Assembly (NCBI RefSeq): GCF_000284315.1
Contig: NC_017094.1
Location: forward strand, 961,486-1,025,485
Direction of reading: 5' to 3'
DNA from: Leptospirillum ferrooxidans C2-3
GTDB lineage: Bacteria; Nitrospirota; Leptospirillia; Leptospirillales; Leptospirillaceae
Length of the DNA: 64,000 nt
The translations under genes were made by a program, and so were the position numbers. Shown here piece after piece: positions 16,767 to 26,208 of this stretch. Under the pieces are notes generated by a model. That model saw only the letters and a list, made by a program, of their open reading frames with translations. It was not told where the DNA came from and made no database searches. Each line of letters begins with the position of its first letter. The first letter of the stretch is position 1.

Positions 16767-16973
16767 ATGGCCGGTACAAAGAAGAAGGAAATGGTGAAGT
16801 CCGAACCATTTTCCAAGTTGTTGTCCGTCAAGGAGGTTGCGGAGATTCTGGGTGTTTCTCCTGTGACGATCCGATCATGGGACAAGAGCGGCAAGATTCG
16901 GACGATTCGTACTCCTGGCAATCAACGAAGAATTCCGGAGGAAGAGCTTCGTCGAATACTGGGAAACAGCTGA
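16767..16973 (+). CDS. Small BldC/MerR-like DNA-binding protein, 68 aa
   Basis: The product is a single winged helix-turn-helix: LLSVKEVAEILGVSPVTIRS followed by WDKSGKIRTIRTPGNQRRIP and a short final helix. This is the pattern of BldC and of MerR/excisionase-type domains (a recognition helix, then a wing with R-x-P-G-x-x-R). It lacks the dimerisation coil and effector part of full MerR proteins. BldC-type proteins bind as cooperative head-to-tail oligomers on repeats. The start at 16767 has a perfect GGAGG five bases upstream; an upstream in-frame ATG at 16731 has none. The gene stands alone, with a strong terminator 37 bases downstream. No phage or integrase gene is nearby, so a regulatory role is more likely than excision. 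Confidence 0.8.
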   Translation: MAGTKKKEMVKSEPFSKLLSVKEVAEILGVSPVTIRSWDKSGKIRTIRTPGNQRRIPEEELRRILGNS

Positions 16974-17009
16974 TCCGGATTCTTTTTCATGATTTTTAAT
17001 CGTTTTGGG

Positions 17010-17043
17010 AGGCCTTTCCGGCTATGTCGGCGAGGCCTTTTTT
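17010..17043 (+). terminator. Rho-independent terminator of the BldC-like gene
   Basis: AGGCCTTTCCG pairs with CGGCGAGGCCT around a GCTATGT loop, giving an 11-bp stem with one mismatch and one wobble. It is followed by six T residues. It ends the monocistronic regulator transcript before fumC. Confidence 0.8.
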
Positions 17044-17206
17044 CTTGCTGTCGGGCTCAAACGTTTGACTTGGTTCGCTGAGACTCTTTTCCATGGCTGT
17101 TGCCTCTTGGTTTTTTGAGGCCGGTTGCTTAGGATAGTGTGCTGTTTTGAATGTTTGGATCGATGGGAAATACGGATGATAAGGTTTTTCTGAAGGAAGG
17201 GATGTC

Positions 17207-18619
17207 ATGTCGGAAGAGAGAAATGTTTCAGGGAAGGTGCGACAGGAAACAGACAGCATGGGAGCGATTGAGGTTCCCCAGGATCGCCTTTGGGGAGCAC
17301 AGACACAAAGGTCTCTCCATCATTTTTCCATTGGACAGGATCGGATGCCTATAAGGGTGATCCGGGCAATGGGTCTTCTCAAAAAAGCTGCGGCAATGGT
17401 CAACAGGGACTTGGGCAAGCTTCCTTCTGACAAGGCGGACCTGATCATCAAGGCGGCCGGGGAAGTGGTTTCCGGAGATCTTGATCAGGAATTCCCGCTG
17501 TTTGTCTGGCAGACAGGCTCAGGAACCCAAACCAACATGAACGTCAACGAAGTGATCGCCAATCGGGCCATTCAACTTTCAGGGGGCGTTGTCGGCTCCA
17601 AGAATCCGGTCCACCCCAATGATCATGTGAACATGTCCCAGTCCTCAAATGACACTTTTCCGACGGCAATGCATGTTGCATCGGTTCTTGCCCTTTCAGA
17701 ACAGCTGCTTCCGGCACTTTCCATGCTTCAGGATGCTCTTTCGAAGAGGGTGAAGGAGTTTTCCCAGATCATTAAAATTGGGCGGACCCACTTGATGGAC
17801 GCTGTTCCCCTGACACTGGGCCAGGAATTTTCCGGTTATGTTGCCCAGCTTGAATCGGCGCGGGCAAATATCCTTTACGCTATGGCCCCCCTTTACAAAC
17901 TGGCGATTGGTGGAACGGCTGTGGGTACAGGACTGAATACGCATCCGGAGTTCTCGGAGAGAGTCGCCCGGGAGATATCCCTGATGACCGGTCATCCCTT
18001 TGTCTCCGCCCCGAACAAATTCATGGCACTTTCCTCCCATGATGAACTGGTCATGGCAAGCGGTGCCCTGAAGAGTCTGGCGGCGTCGCTCATGAAAATT
18101 GCAAACGATCTCCGCTGGATGGGTTCCGGTCCACGCTGTGGGCTCTCGGAGCTGTTCCTTCCGGAAAATGAGCCGGGAAGCTCCATTATGCCCGGAAAGG
18201 TCAACCCCACCCAGTGTGAGGCGCTGACAATGATCGCCGTTCAGGTTATGGGGAATGATGCAGCCATCGGATTTGCCGGCTCCCAGGGGAATTTTGAACT
18301 GAATGTCTTTAAGCCTGTCATGGTGTTCAATTTTCTTCATTCGGTGGAAATCCTCTCCGATGGCATGAAAAACTTTACACGCTTTGCCGTGGAAGGGCTT
18401 CGCCCGAATCTTGCCAGAATCGAGGAGTCGGTCAGAAGCTCCCTGATGCTTGTGACAGCCCTTTCCCCCCACATCGGATATGATCGCTCTGCAAAAGTGG
18501 CCCATGTTGCCTTTGAGGAAAACTCGACACTGAAAGAGGCTGCCATCAAGCTGGGCTTCTTGACGTCTGAAGAGTTTGACCGATGGGTCAGGCCAGAGCA
18601 GATGCTGGGTCCTGCTTGA
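17207..18619 (+). CDS. fumC: Fumarate hydratase class II
   Basis: FumC reversibly hydrates fumarate to malate in the TCA cycle (oxidative or reductive direction). The 470-residue protein has the class II signatures: [20 protein letters not shown], the [20 protein letters not shown] active-site block, [20 protein letters not shown], and the superfamily signature [15 protein letters not shown]. It is the iron-free, oxygen-stable type. The ATG follows GAAGGAAGGG. No other TCA gene is adjacent. A 294-base gap without a recognised gene (18620-18913) separates it from tRNA-Pro. Confidence 0.96.
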   Translation: MSEERNVSGKVRQETDSMGAIEVPQDRLWGAQTQRSLHHFSIGQDRMPIRVIRAMGLLKKAAAMVNRDLGKLPSDKADLIIKAAGEVVSGDLDQEFPLFVWQTGSGTQTNMNVNEVIANRAIQLSGGVVGSKNPVHPNDHVNMSQSSNDTFPTAMHVASVLALSEQLLPALSMLQDALSKRVKEFSQIIKIGRTHLMDAVPLTLGQEFSGYVAQLESARANILYAMAPLYKLAIGGTAVGTGLNTHPEFSERVAREISLMTGHPFVSAPNKFMALSSHDELVMASGALKSLAASLMKIANDLRWMGSGPRCGLSELFLPENEPGSSIMPGKVNPTQCEALTMIAVQVMGNDAAIGFAGSQGNFELNVFKPVMVFNFLHSVEILSDGMKNFTRFAVEGLRPNLARIEESVRSSLMLVTALSPHIGYDRSAKVAHVAFEENSTLKEAAIKLGFLTSEEFDRWVRPEQMLGPA

Positions 18620-18679
18620 ACTGGTCAGATGGAAAGGGATTCCTGAAGCTTTAATGAGGATTGTTCGGGAGGCTTACCT

Positions 18680-18709
18680 ATCCCTGTCCGCAAGTCAGAG
18701 GGCAGGGAT
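18680..18709 (+). terminator. Possible terminator hairpin downstream of fumC
   Basis: ATCCCTG (18680-18686) and CAGGGAT (18703-18709) form a perfect 7-bp stem about 60 bases after the fumC stop. The tail GGGCTCTTTC is only weakly T-rich. Confidence 0.35.
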
Positions 18710-18861
18710 GGGCTCTTTCGGGTGTGGTGTGTGGTAACCGCTGTTGCAATCCAAAAAGGGAAAACGGTATAGTAACAACTTGCTTTAGTGTGTCTTGCCG
18801 TCCTGAATTCGATGGCGGCACTGTTCGGTTTTGAGCGCCCGAGCCGATTCCGAATTTGGGC

Positions 18862-18871
18862 GTGATATGAT
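18862..18871 (+). promoter_or_regulatory. Extended -10 element before tRNA-Pro
   Basis: TGATATGAT fits an extended -10 (TGn followed by TATGAT), about 43 bases upstream of the tRNA. No good -35 was seen, which an extended -10 can tolerate. Confidence 0.3.
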
Positions 18872-18913
18872 TTTTCTCTCCGGTTCTTGTTTTTAAGGGA
18901 TTGATGGTCTAGT

Positions 18914-18990
18914 CGGGGCGTAGCGCAGCTTGGTAGCGCACACCGTTCGGGACGGTGGGGTCGAAGGTTCAAATCCTTTCGCCCCGACCA
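18914..18990 (+). tRNA. tRNA-Pro, anticodon CGG
   Basis: A full cloverleaf can be drawn. The acceptor CGGGGCG pairs with CGCCCCG. The D-stem is GCGC/GCGC. The anticodon stem CACCG/CGGTG holds the loop TTCGGGA, with anticodon CGG reading codon CCG. The T-stem GAAGG/CCTTT carries TTCAAAT. The terminal CCA is encoded. The unpaired-looking C1 start is usual for tRNA-Pro. Confidence 0.97.
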
Positions 18991-19100
18991 TAATCCATAA
19001 AGTCCGGCAAGTGCAGTCCTCTTCCGTTTCATGATGTGCGAATTTTTTCCCTCCAATCTCCGAACGATATGTTTCCTATAGATGACCCGGGGGCTGATTG

Positions 19101-19424
19101 ATGTCAGAGACTCCATCTGGACGACCTCATTTTCCGACAACCGCTGTCACTGAATCGATTATTGTCTCGGGCCATGTCCATGGCGTTGGATATCGGGCTT
19201 TTGTCTTGTCCCATGCCCTTCGTCTCGGATTATGGGGGAAAGTGAGAAATCAGGAGGACAAAACAGTTCTTGTGGTCGTTTCCGGGCTCCCTGATGCGAT
19301 CGATCAGCTGGTCCTGGAGCTTCAAAAGGGACCTTTCGGATCCCGTGTGGACTGTGTGTTGAGGACATCCCTGGGAGTTGCTGGCGAGCAGAGTGGCCCT
19401 TTTGTGATTGACCGGGATCTTTGA
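19101..19424 (+). CDS. acyP: Acylphosphatase
   Basis: This small ferredoxin-like-fold enzyme hydrolyses acyl phosphates. The signature [18 protein letters not shown] contains the catalytic arginine (in YRAF). The expected catalytic asparagine region follows as [20 protein letters not shown], close to the usual G-x-V-x-N pattern. Length is 107 residues, slightly long because of an N-terminal tail. The ATG at 19101 has GGGGG upstream. It ends one base before the sigma-factor gene, so the two are probably co-transcribed. Confidence 0.9.
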   Translation: MSETPSGRPHFPTTAVTESIIVSGHVHGVGYRAFVLSHALRLGLWGKVRNQEDKTVLVVVSGLPDAIDQLVLELQKGPFGSRVDCVLRTSLGVAGEQSGPFVIDRDL

Positions 19425-19425
19425 C

Positions 19426-20496
19426 ATGAGTGACCTTTCCGCCGGGCGTGACGAGAATCCTTCAGAGTCGGCCGAATTATCCTTTCTATCTGGACCGGAT
19501 GCGAATAATGATTGCGTCCGGGATCCTCAGGGAGCCTCCCGGGGTGCCGCTCTTTCGGCCTTGGGAGCCTATCTCCAGAACATGAGGACGACAGACTTGC
19601 TTTCGAGGGAGGCTGAGGTCGATCTCTCAACAAGAATGCGACATGGTGACGAGAGCGCCCGGGAGCTGATGATCCTCTCCAACCTCAGGCTGGTCGTTTC
19701 CATTGCAAGGCGATATTCTGACCGGGGATTGGCAATGGAGGATCTGATTGAAGAGGGGAATTTGGGGCTGATGAAGGCGGTTGACCGCTTCAATCCCGAT
19801 CTTGGGTTTCGTTTCAGCACCTATGCGACATGGTGGATCCGACAGTCCATTGAACGGGCACTGCTCAATCAGGTCCATATGATCCGGCTTCCTGTGCATT
19901 TGATGGAAAAGATCAACTCATCCCTTTCAAAAAGGGAACATGACCTTGCGATGGGGATCGACCCTGGCGAGGATCTCTTTACGATTCACCCGGAACTTCT
20001 CCCTCTTCTCAGGGAGCCATTGTCTCTTGACATGCCTCTCGGCGATCGGGAGGATGGATCCTTGCTTGATGTCCTTGAGGATACGGAAAGACCCTCTGCC
20101 ATCAGGTTGATCGAACTCAGGGAAGATCATGAACAGATTCTCCGTTGCCTTTCCATCCTCCGGGAAAATGAACGGAGGGTTGTTGAACTCCGTTTTGGAC
20201 TGGAGGAGGTGACGACTCCCCCCATGGAGGATCATCTTGCGGCAGACCTTGACTCTTCTCATCACCTTTCAGCCAAAATTCGGTCCAGCCGGCAAGGGGG
20301 GCGGAAGTCCTCCGAGCGCGGGGATGGAATGACTCTGGAGGCGGTTGGCAAGATCCTGGGGGTTACAAGGGAACGGGTCCGTCAGATAGAATCTCATGCC
20401 TTGGCCAAGATGAGATCCTACCTTGAGCACCCGGAGGGTTTTTCCGCCGGAGGTTCTTCTCCGGAGACAAAAGGGCGTAAATCGAAAAGATCATGA
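19426..20496 (+). CDS. Group-2 (RpoS-like) sigma-70 factor with an insertion in region 4
   Basis: This RNA polymerase sigma factor resembles the RpoS/SigA core. Region 1.2 is at about residues 40-65 (ALGAYLQNMR). Region 2 is intact (NLRLVVSIARRYSDRG, LIEEGNLGLMKAVDRF, FSTYATWWIRQSIERA). Region 3 is compressed. Region 4 contains LRENERRVVELRFGL and GVTRERVRQIESHALAKMR. Between these two region-4 halves lie about 42 residues (260-301) where sigma factors usually have 7-10; the insert is Ser/Arg/Gly-rich and looks flexible. The start at 19426 is one base after acyP. The long region-1.1 acidic domain of the primary sigma is missing, so this is an alternative factor. Which stress it serves cannot be read from the sequence. 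Confidence 0.88.
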   Translation: MSDLSAGRDENPSESAELSFLSGPDANNDCVRDPQGASRGAALSALGAYLQNMRTTDLLSREAEVDLSTRMRHGDESARELMILSNLRLVVSIARRYSDRGLAMEDLIEEGNLGLMKAVDRFNPDLGFRFSTYATWWIRQSIERALLNQVHMIRLPVHLMEKINSSLSKREHDLAMGIDPGEDLFTIHPELLPLLREPLSLDMPLGDREDGSLLDVLEDTERPSAIRLIELREDHEQILRCLSILRENERRVVELRFGLEEVTTPPMEDHLAADLDSSHHLSAKIRSSRQGGRKSSERGDGMTLEAVGKILGVTRERVRQIESHALAKMRSYLEHPEGFSAGGSSPETKGRKSKRS

Positions 20497-20524
20497 TCGT
20501 TTTTTAAGGGAAGGGTTTGTATTC

Positions 20525-21043
20525 ATGGATTTTGACAAAATCGTTGGACGTGTTCAGGATTTTCCCAAAAAAGGGATTCTGTTTTATGATCTTATGCCGG
20601 TTTTTCAGGATCCGGTTTCGTTTAGGGCATTGATTGCCGAAATGGCCAAACCATATCTCTCTGATTCCATTAAAAAGGTTGTGGGCATTGAGGCGAGAGG
20701 ATTTATTCTCGGAGCTCCGATCGCGGACAGGATCGGGGCGGGGTTTGTTCCGGTCCGAAAGAAAGGCAAGCTTCCCGGCGAGGTTTCCTCTTTGTCTTAC
20801 CAGCTTGAGTACGGGACTGATACGATTGAGGTCCAGGCTGGTGCGATCAAGCCCGGGGACAAGGTTCTTCTTGTGGACGATTTGCTCGCCACCGGAGGGA
20901 CAGCCCGTGCTGCGATCGATCTGATCAAAAAGCAGGGAGGGGAAGTCCTTTGCGTATCTGTGGCCATTGAACTCACCGGTATCGGTGGCCGGGAGAGAGT
21001 TGCTCCCGTTCCGATCAAGTCAATTCTTGTCTATCCGGCATAA
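20525..21043 (+). CDS. apt: Adenine phosphoribosyltransferase
   Basis: Apt salvages adenine to AMP using PRPP. The 172-residue product has the family opening (VQDFPKKGILFYDLMPVFQD), the VGIEARGFILGAPIA block, and the PRPP-binding loop VLLVDDLLATGGTA. The ATG at 20525 is preceded by AAGGGAAGGG at about 10 bases. The frame is open upstream into the sigma gene, but without a fitting start. It lies 28 bases after the sigma factor and 15 before the YCII gene in the same direction. Confidence 0.95.
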   Translation: MDFDKIVGRVQDFPKKGILFYDLMPVFQDPVSFRALIAEMAKPYLSDSIKKVVGIEARGFILGAPIADRIGAGFVPVRKKGKLPGEVSSLSYQLEYGTDTIEVQAGAIKPGDKVLLVDDLLATGGTARAAIDLIKKQGGEVLCVSVAIELTGIGGRERVAPVPIKSILVYPA

Positions 21044-21058
21044 CAGTCAGGAGTCAGT

Positions 21059-21355
21059 GTGGTCTTGTATACCGTTGTCATCCGTTACGCAAAATCCAGG
21101 GAAGAGGTCGGGGCTGTTGTGGAGTCCCATCGGGCTTATCTCGACGGTTTTATCGAGAACGGAATGCTTTTGGCTTCAGGTCCCCTGGAGACGGGGGATG
21201 GAGGGATTTTGTGGGTCCGCGCCAACAGTCGGGAATCCCTTATGGAAATGATTGAGGGGGATCCTTACTCCTTGTCTGGAGTTGCGGAATTTTCGGTTCT
21301 GGGTTTTGATGTGAAGAAGCTCGCTCCGGGTATGGTCTCAACACTGTCCGTGTAG
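21059..21355 (+). CDS. YCII-domain protein, 98 aa
   Basis: This is a ferredoxin-like small protein of the YciI family: YTVVIRYAKSREEVGAVVES, then HRAYLDGFIENGMLLASGPL and a C-terminal EGDPYSLSGVAEFSV (the DPY and GV motifs). The conserved histidine of the family is in SHRAYL. Exact enzymatic roles are unknown for most members. The GTG at 21059 follows AGGAGTCAGT. It is the last gene before a strong bidirectional terminator shared with gltB. Confidence 0.85.
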   Translation: MVLYTVVIRYAKSREEVGAVVESHRAYLDGFIENGMLLASGPLETGDGGILWVRANSRESLMEMIEGDPYSLSGVAEFSVLGFDVKKLAPGMVSTLSV

Positions 21356-21390
21356 GGGCCTTGCTTGGGAGACTTTTTTTGCGATGATGA

Positions 21391-21417
21391 AACGCCCCCG
21401 GTTTTTCCGGGGGCGTT
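21391..21417. terminator. Bidirectional terminator between the YCII gene and gltB
   Basis: AACGCCCCCGG and CCGGGGGCGTT form a perfect 11-bp stem with a five-base loop. T-rich sequence follows on the plus strand, and TTTC follows on the minus strand. The position between convergent genes fits a shared terminator. Confidence 0.85.
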
Positions 21418-21426
21418 TTCCGTTTT

Positions 21427-24400
21427 TTACTCGGTTGAAACGGTCTGTTCGACCTGGAGTGATTGCGGGATAATCCTGATGAAGTTTTTCCGGAGGTCGG
21501 AACTGAGAATGGAGGAAAGCCACTTCGCTTCCTCTTCCTGGCCTGATGCGACAATTTCTCCCGCGTAGTCTTCCAGAAGTCCCCGAACAAGCCCCTCGTC
21601 CTCTTTTGTGATCGGAAGAATGACAACCTTCGAACCCTTTGCAATGCGGCGGCGAATCGCTTCCTCGTCGAATCCCCATTTGGGCTGCTTCAGCAGATAG
21701 ACCGTTCCTCCGGTCATCCCTGCACAGATCCAGGGTCCGGGATCTCCCAGCACGACAGCCCTGCCATTGGTCATATACTCAAAGGCAAATCCTTTCATGT
21801 TGGAGTGAATTCCCAGATGCCCGACGTGGTCGTTTATGGGGGCCGTGATTCTTCCGCCAATGACCATTTCTGCCCCTGAAAGCCGGATGCCCGCACGGGA
21901 GTCGCAATCTCCCTGTATCAGAAAACGTCCGCCCTGCGCGCCGTAAGCGAGGGATTTCCCAACGGAACCGTCTACGAATTGACCTTCTTCGTTTTTGGCT
22001 TTCAGTACAACAATCCGTCCGGCCATGGCACCTTTTCCGACGCCGTCCTGGGCTCCCCCGGTAACGCGGATTGTCATGTTGTTTTTAATGAAGGCTCCCA
22101 TGCCGTTTCCTGTGATCGATCCGTTGTTGATGAGGAGCGTTACCATCGGGTGCGTCGGATATTCCCGATGAAGGACGCCCGAAAGATGTGTCCCGATGTT
22201 TCGGTCCATTGATGTGGTTCGATCCACCTGGACCGTTACGGCTCTTGGGTGAAGTCTCAGGGATCTTTCCACCTCAGAGGTGATTTTTTCTCCAAGGGTG
22301 ACCCCTTCTTCCTGTGGAGACAAGCCGCAGAAGCCTTCCGGATCAAGATTGTAGGAGGAAGGATTCAAGAGTGGGGTCAGATCGATACGGTCGAAATGGC
22401 GAATCTGGATCAGATGGCCTGTTTCGCCAACGATGGATTGCGCTCTTTCCACACCGATTTCAGCCAGAATCCGGCGAAGGTCTTCACCCATTCCGGTAAA
22501 GAAGTGCTTGAGTTGCCTGACCGAAAATTCAAAGTCCCGGGGGACAAATCTTTTCAGGCCATGTTCATTGGCCTGTTCTTCTGTTTCGATCTGGGTGGCT
22601 ATGCCCACATGGCAGGTATCCATCTGGCATTCCCGGCAAATCGTACAGCCAATGGCCACCATGGGGAGCGTCCCGAATCCGACCCTGTTGGCGCCAAGAC
22701 ACATGATTTTCAGGACATCTGTGGAGGACTTGAGACCCCCATCGGCCCATATTTCAACCTTGTCCCTGAGGCCGGCATAAAGAAGGGCCCGATGAACTTC
22801 CGTGACTCCAATTTCCACCGGCAGTCCCACATAGCGAAGAGCGTGCATCCGGGCGGCGCCGGTTCCGCCATCGAACCCGCTGACGGTGATGATATCCGCT
22901 CCGGCTTTGGCGATACCGATGCCGATGGTGCCGATTCCCGAGATGACAGGCACCTTGACTGCAACCCTGACCTTCGGATTGGCGCTTTTCAGTTCGGCGA
23001 CAAGCTGGGCAAGGTCTTCGATGGAGTAAAGGTCGTGGTTATTGGAGGGAGAGATGAGATCGACCCCCATCGTGGCTTTTCTGGCATTTGCCACTTTGGC
23101 GGAAACCTTCTTTCCCGGAAGATGCCCTCCTTCTCCAGGCTTGGCTCCCTGTCCGATCTTGATTTCCACAAGGTTGGAAGAATTCAGAAGGGCGATATTG
23201 ACGCCGAAGCGGCCGGATGCGATCTGCTGTCCCCGACTCTTGGGGTATTTTCCGATCAGCTCGAGAATTTCTCCGCCCTCTCCATTGAGACAGATGATGT
23301 TCATCTGCTCGGAAGCCTCCGCGTAGGCCCTGTAGGCGACCTCTCCCTGGGAGCCGAAGGACATGGAGCTGATGATGAAGGGATAATCCTGATCTCCAAC
23401 CTTGAGATCCACCGACTCAACAGGAACAGTGTTCTTTCCGGGTGCGATGTCGAGAAGGTGGCGAAGGGAGATCGGATTTTCGATCTCGACGGCGGAAAGC
23501 TTGTCCTGATACTTGCTGTAGGGCTCTTTCTGATTGGCAACATCTCCTGCCAGTTTCCAGACCTTCGGGTACAGATGATAGGTTTTGGAAAGTTTTTCCG
23601 TTTTTTCCCCGTGGAAGTAGGGGGCCCGGGCGCGCGCTTCCTGTTCGAGGCGATCGATTGAGAGTCCGACTTTTTCGCCGCCAAGAAAGTGTGGCGTTGC
23701 AAAGATTTCCGAAAGTTCAAGGCCGACACCAATAGAGGAAAACAGACGGCCATATCCGCGCATCTCGTGGATTCCCATGGTGGAGATCACTTTTTCAATT
23801 CCCTTTTTGAGGGCTCCCACGACATTCTCGATGCGTCGCTCCCGCTCATCAAGGTCGAAGACTTTCTCTCCCTTGACCGGAGTCAGGGCTGTTTCAAACA
23901 TGATATGGGGATTGATGGCATCTGCACCGATCGAGAAGGTGAAGATCGTGTCGTGGAGGTTCCGGATCGATCCGGAGTGAACGATGATGGAGAGGTTCCT
24001 CCTGAGGTTGGGTGTGTTTCCGACAGGGGGAGATTTTCTGAGTGCCCGGTCGACAAGTGCTGTCGTGAGTGCCGGGTCAATCCAGAGATGGCCCGGAAGG
24101 AGGGCTCTCGAATCGTCGATGATAAGGATTTCAGCCCCGGACTCCGCATGGGCAATCGCCTCCTTGTGGATGCGTTCAAGCGCTTCCTTCATCGTTTCCT
24201 TCTGAAGAAAGGTCGACGAAATGGTCCGGATATGATTTTGGGGAAAATGTCTTGGCAAATCTTCCAGCAGGTGGATCCCCAGACGGTCTGCAAGTGCCCT
24301 GTATCGATCAGGAGGCAAGAGGGGTTCCCCCATGTCTCCTCCCAGAAGAATCGGCAACGCCAGGTCAAGACCTCTGGGAGTATGCACCTGATTCCCGAAA

Positions 24401-26088
24401 AGGGGCCGTGGTCCCAGAACGATTCTCGGTGAGAAGTGTTCCATCTCCCTTTCCCGGTCAATGGCAGGATTGGTCACAACCGCAACATTTTCCTTGAAGT
24501 AATCGGGAATGTTTGTCCGGTCCTTGGAAAGCACTGCAAGCGGTCCGTCGAATCCCAGGGATCCGATGGGTTCGAAGCTGGTCTGGGCAAAAAATGAGAT
24601 CATCTCATGATCGTCGGTCGAATAGCCAAATGGATTCCAGAGGGATGCGGCAGGAAGCATTCCAACCGATGTCCCGGCCGGATACTGCAGGATTTCCGGA
24701 ACAGAGGGGAGAGGCAGGTTTTCAGGCCGGACATAGGTCGGAATCTTGGGATGAAATCGTTCAGAGTACCGGCTGTAGAGTGTCTCCTGGATTTCGGGGT
24801 ACATCATGGGGGAGAGTGTGCCCCTGTCAAGGAAAAAAGCCATCTTTTCCCCGGGAGCGAATGGTTTCGGCTGCCGGATCATCCTTGAGGAAGGGATAAT
24901 GCCCCGTTCGGAGGAGACAATCGTCATGTCTCTGGTCTCAAAAAGCCACATGGGCCGCAGTCCGAGTGCGTCTACAGAAAAAACCACCTCATTTTCATAT
25001 CGGGCAATGATGGCTGCCGGTCCCTGGGCCAGTGGTCCAAGAAACCTGCGATAAAGGAAATACATCTGCCGCATTTTGGGGTCAAGTGCCGAAATGATGT
25101 GGGTAATCGGTGGAAACACGATCTCCATCGCTTCCATGAGGGAGAAGCCAAACTGGACCATCAGGCCCTCGATGGTCCGGTCAAGATCCTGGGAGTCGCT
25201 GCCACCTTTGACGGGAGGAATCCCCAGCATGGCCGATTCCCTGCGAAGCTTGTCAATGGTATTGATTTCACCATTATGACCAAGGATGGAGAAAGGCTGG
25301 ACCCTTTCCGTAACAGAGAGGGTATTGGTCGAGTAACGGCTGTGGCCCAGAACCGCACGGCTTTTCATCTGGGGATCCTGAAAGTCGAGAAAGTATTCTG
25401 CCAGGACAAAGCTTGTTCCCTTGACCTTGTAAACGGCAACATCTCCCGACAGGGAGCCGATATGGATCCGACCATCCGTTTCCATGTTGACCTTGGCATC
25501 GAACGCCACCTTGCGCGGAATCAGCCCTTCCTTGACGAGAAGGCCGGCTTGCCAGAACAGGGGCTCATTTTCCGATTCCTTCGGAATCCGTCCGGAAAGG
25601 ACCTGACCTTTTCGAAGGGACAGGACCTCGAGTCCATTCTCTGTGAAACGTCTTGCGATTTCCTCCCTTAAGGAGGATTCCGACGGCATCTTGGGGTTGT
25701 GGGCTGTCTCCGATACACGCGGTGTATAGATATGGGCTACGATGAAGCGGGGATCATGGGCCAGCTGGGGATCGTGGCCTTCCTTCCGGAGCCACCGCTC
25801 CCAAAGGTGCCTCGGAATGTCGACTTGAACGCCGCACCCGTCGCCTTCATTATTGATCTGGCCGGCCCGGTGTTCCATCATCTGTAATCCGGAGAGAGCT
25901 TCCCTGAGAGTTGTGTGGGTGGGTTCTCCCGTCCGTGATAAAACGGCGACAATCGCGCAGGAATCTTTTTCCTGGTCGATAAACGGCCCTGTCATCCCGC
26001 AATCTTTGGGTAAATGGACACCATCTGTGTGGGCTTCAGATGGGATATATTCCGCTAACGGATCGTTCGATTGATTTAATTGGCTCAT
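21427..26088 (-). CDS. gltB: Glutamate synthase large (alpha) subunit
   Basis: GOGAT transfers the amide of glutamine to 2-oxoglutarate, giving two glutamates. The N-terminal class II glutaminase begins at the cysteine in KDSCAIVAV, after a propeptide of about 43 residues that should be cleaved. The central and FMN-barrel domains show SSMSFGSQGEVAYRA and GAKPGEGGHLPGKKV, and the 3Fe-4S cysteines lie in CTICRECQMDTC. The C-terminal beta-helix domain is glycine-rich (GDCDSRAGIRLSGAEMVIGG). The start at 26088 (MSQLNQSND) gives 1553 residues; an upstream ATG at 26208 would add 40 residues of low-complexity leader. Neither start has a strong ribosome-binding site. gltD is not adjacent, so the reductant partner (distant GltD or ferredoxin) is open. 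Confidence 0.95.
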   Translation of the reverse strand: MSQLNQSNDPLAEYIPSEAHTDGVHLPKDCGMTGPFIDQEKDSCAIVAVLSRTGEPTHTTLREALSGLQMMEHRAGQINNEGDGCGVQVDIPRHLWERWLRKEGHDPQLAHDPRFIVAHIYTPRVSETAHNPKMPSESSLREEIARRFTENGLEVLSLRKGQVLSGRIPKESENEPLFWQAGLLVKEGLIPRKVAFDAKVNMETDGRIHIGSLSGDVAVYKVKGTSFVLAEYFLDFQDPQMKSRAVLGHSRYSTNTLSVTERVQPFSILGHNGEINTIDKLRRESAMLGIPPVKGGSDSQDLDRTIEGLMVQFGFSLMEAMEIVFPPITHIISALDPKMRQMYFLYRRFLGPLAQGPAAIIARYENEVVFSVDALGLRPMWLFETRDMTIVSSERGIIPSSRMIRQPKPFAPGEKMAFFLDRGTLSPMMYPEIQETLYSRYSERFHPKIPTYVRPENLPLPSVPEILQYPAGTSVGMLPAASLWNPFGYSTDDHEMISFFAQTSFEPIGSLGFDGPLAVLSKDRTNIPDYFKENVAVVTNPAIDREREMEHFSPRIVLGPRPLFGNQVHTPRGLDLALPILLGGDMGEPLLPPDRYRALADRLGIHLLEDLPRHFPQNHIRTISSTFLQKETMKEALERIHKEAIAHAESGAEILIIDDSRALLPGHLWIDPALTTALVDRALRKSPPVGNTPNLRRNLSIIVHSGSIRNLHDTIFTFSIGADAINPHIMFETALTPVKGEKVFDLDERERRIENVVGALKKGIEKVISTMGIHEMRGYGRLFSSIGVGLELSEIFATPHFLGGEKVGLSIDRLEQEARARAPYFHGEKTEKLSKTYHLYPKVWKLAGDVANQKEPYSKYQDKLSAVEIENPISLRHLLDIAPGKNTVPVESVDLKVGDQDYPFIISSMSFGSQGEVAYRAYAEASEQMNIICLNGEGGEILELIGKYPKSRGQQIASGRFGVNIALLNSSNLVEIKIGQGAKPGEGGHLPGKKVSAKVANARKATMGVDLISPSNNHDLYSIEDLAQLVAELKSANPKVRVAVKVPVISGIGTIGIGIAKAGADIITVSGFDGGTGAARMHALRYVGLPVEIGVTEVHRALLYAGLRDKVEIWADGGLKSSTDVLKIMCLGANRVGFGTLPMVAIGCTICRECQMDTCHVGIATQIETEEQANEHGLKRFVPRDFEFSVRQLKHFFTGMGEDLRRILAEIGVERAQSIVGETGHLIQIRHFDRIDLTPLLNPSSYNLDPEGFCGLSPQEEGVTLGEKITSEVERSLRLHPRAVTVQVDRTTSMDRNIGTHLSGVLHREYPTHPMVTLLINNGSITGNGMGAFIKNNMTIRVTGGAQDGVGKGAMAGRIVVLKAKNEEGQFVDGSVGKSLAYGAQGGRFLIQGDCDSRAGIRLSGAEMVIGGRITAPINDHVGHLGIHSNMKGFAFEYMTNGRAVVLGDPGPWICAGMTGGTVYLLKQPKWGFDEEAIRRRIAKGSKVVILPITKEDEGLVRGLLEDYAGEIVASGQEEEAKWLSSILSSDLRKNFIRIIPQSLQVEQTVSTE

Positions 26089-26208
26089 CTGCTTGGGATA
26101 TCCTGTAGAAAATTGGTTGGAGCGATTGGAGTTGTCCGGGGCCAAGGGGGGAAGCCGGAGTCCGCTGAAGCCGGTTTTGTGAACAAGTATTGACCGGAGA
26201 AACAGCAT

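Noticed and set aside
22249-23661. Long plus-strand frame of 470 codons inside gltB
   Set aside because: It is antisense to strongly conserved gltB sequence and encodes no recognisable protein.
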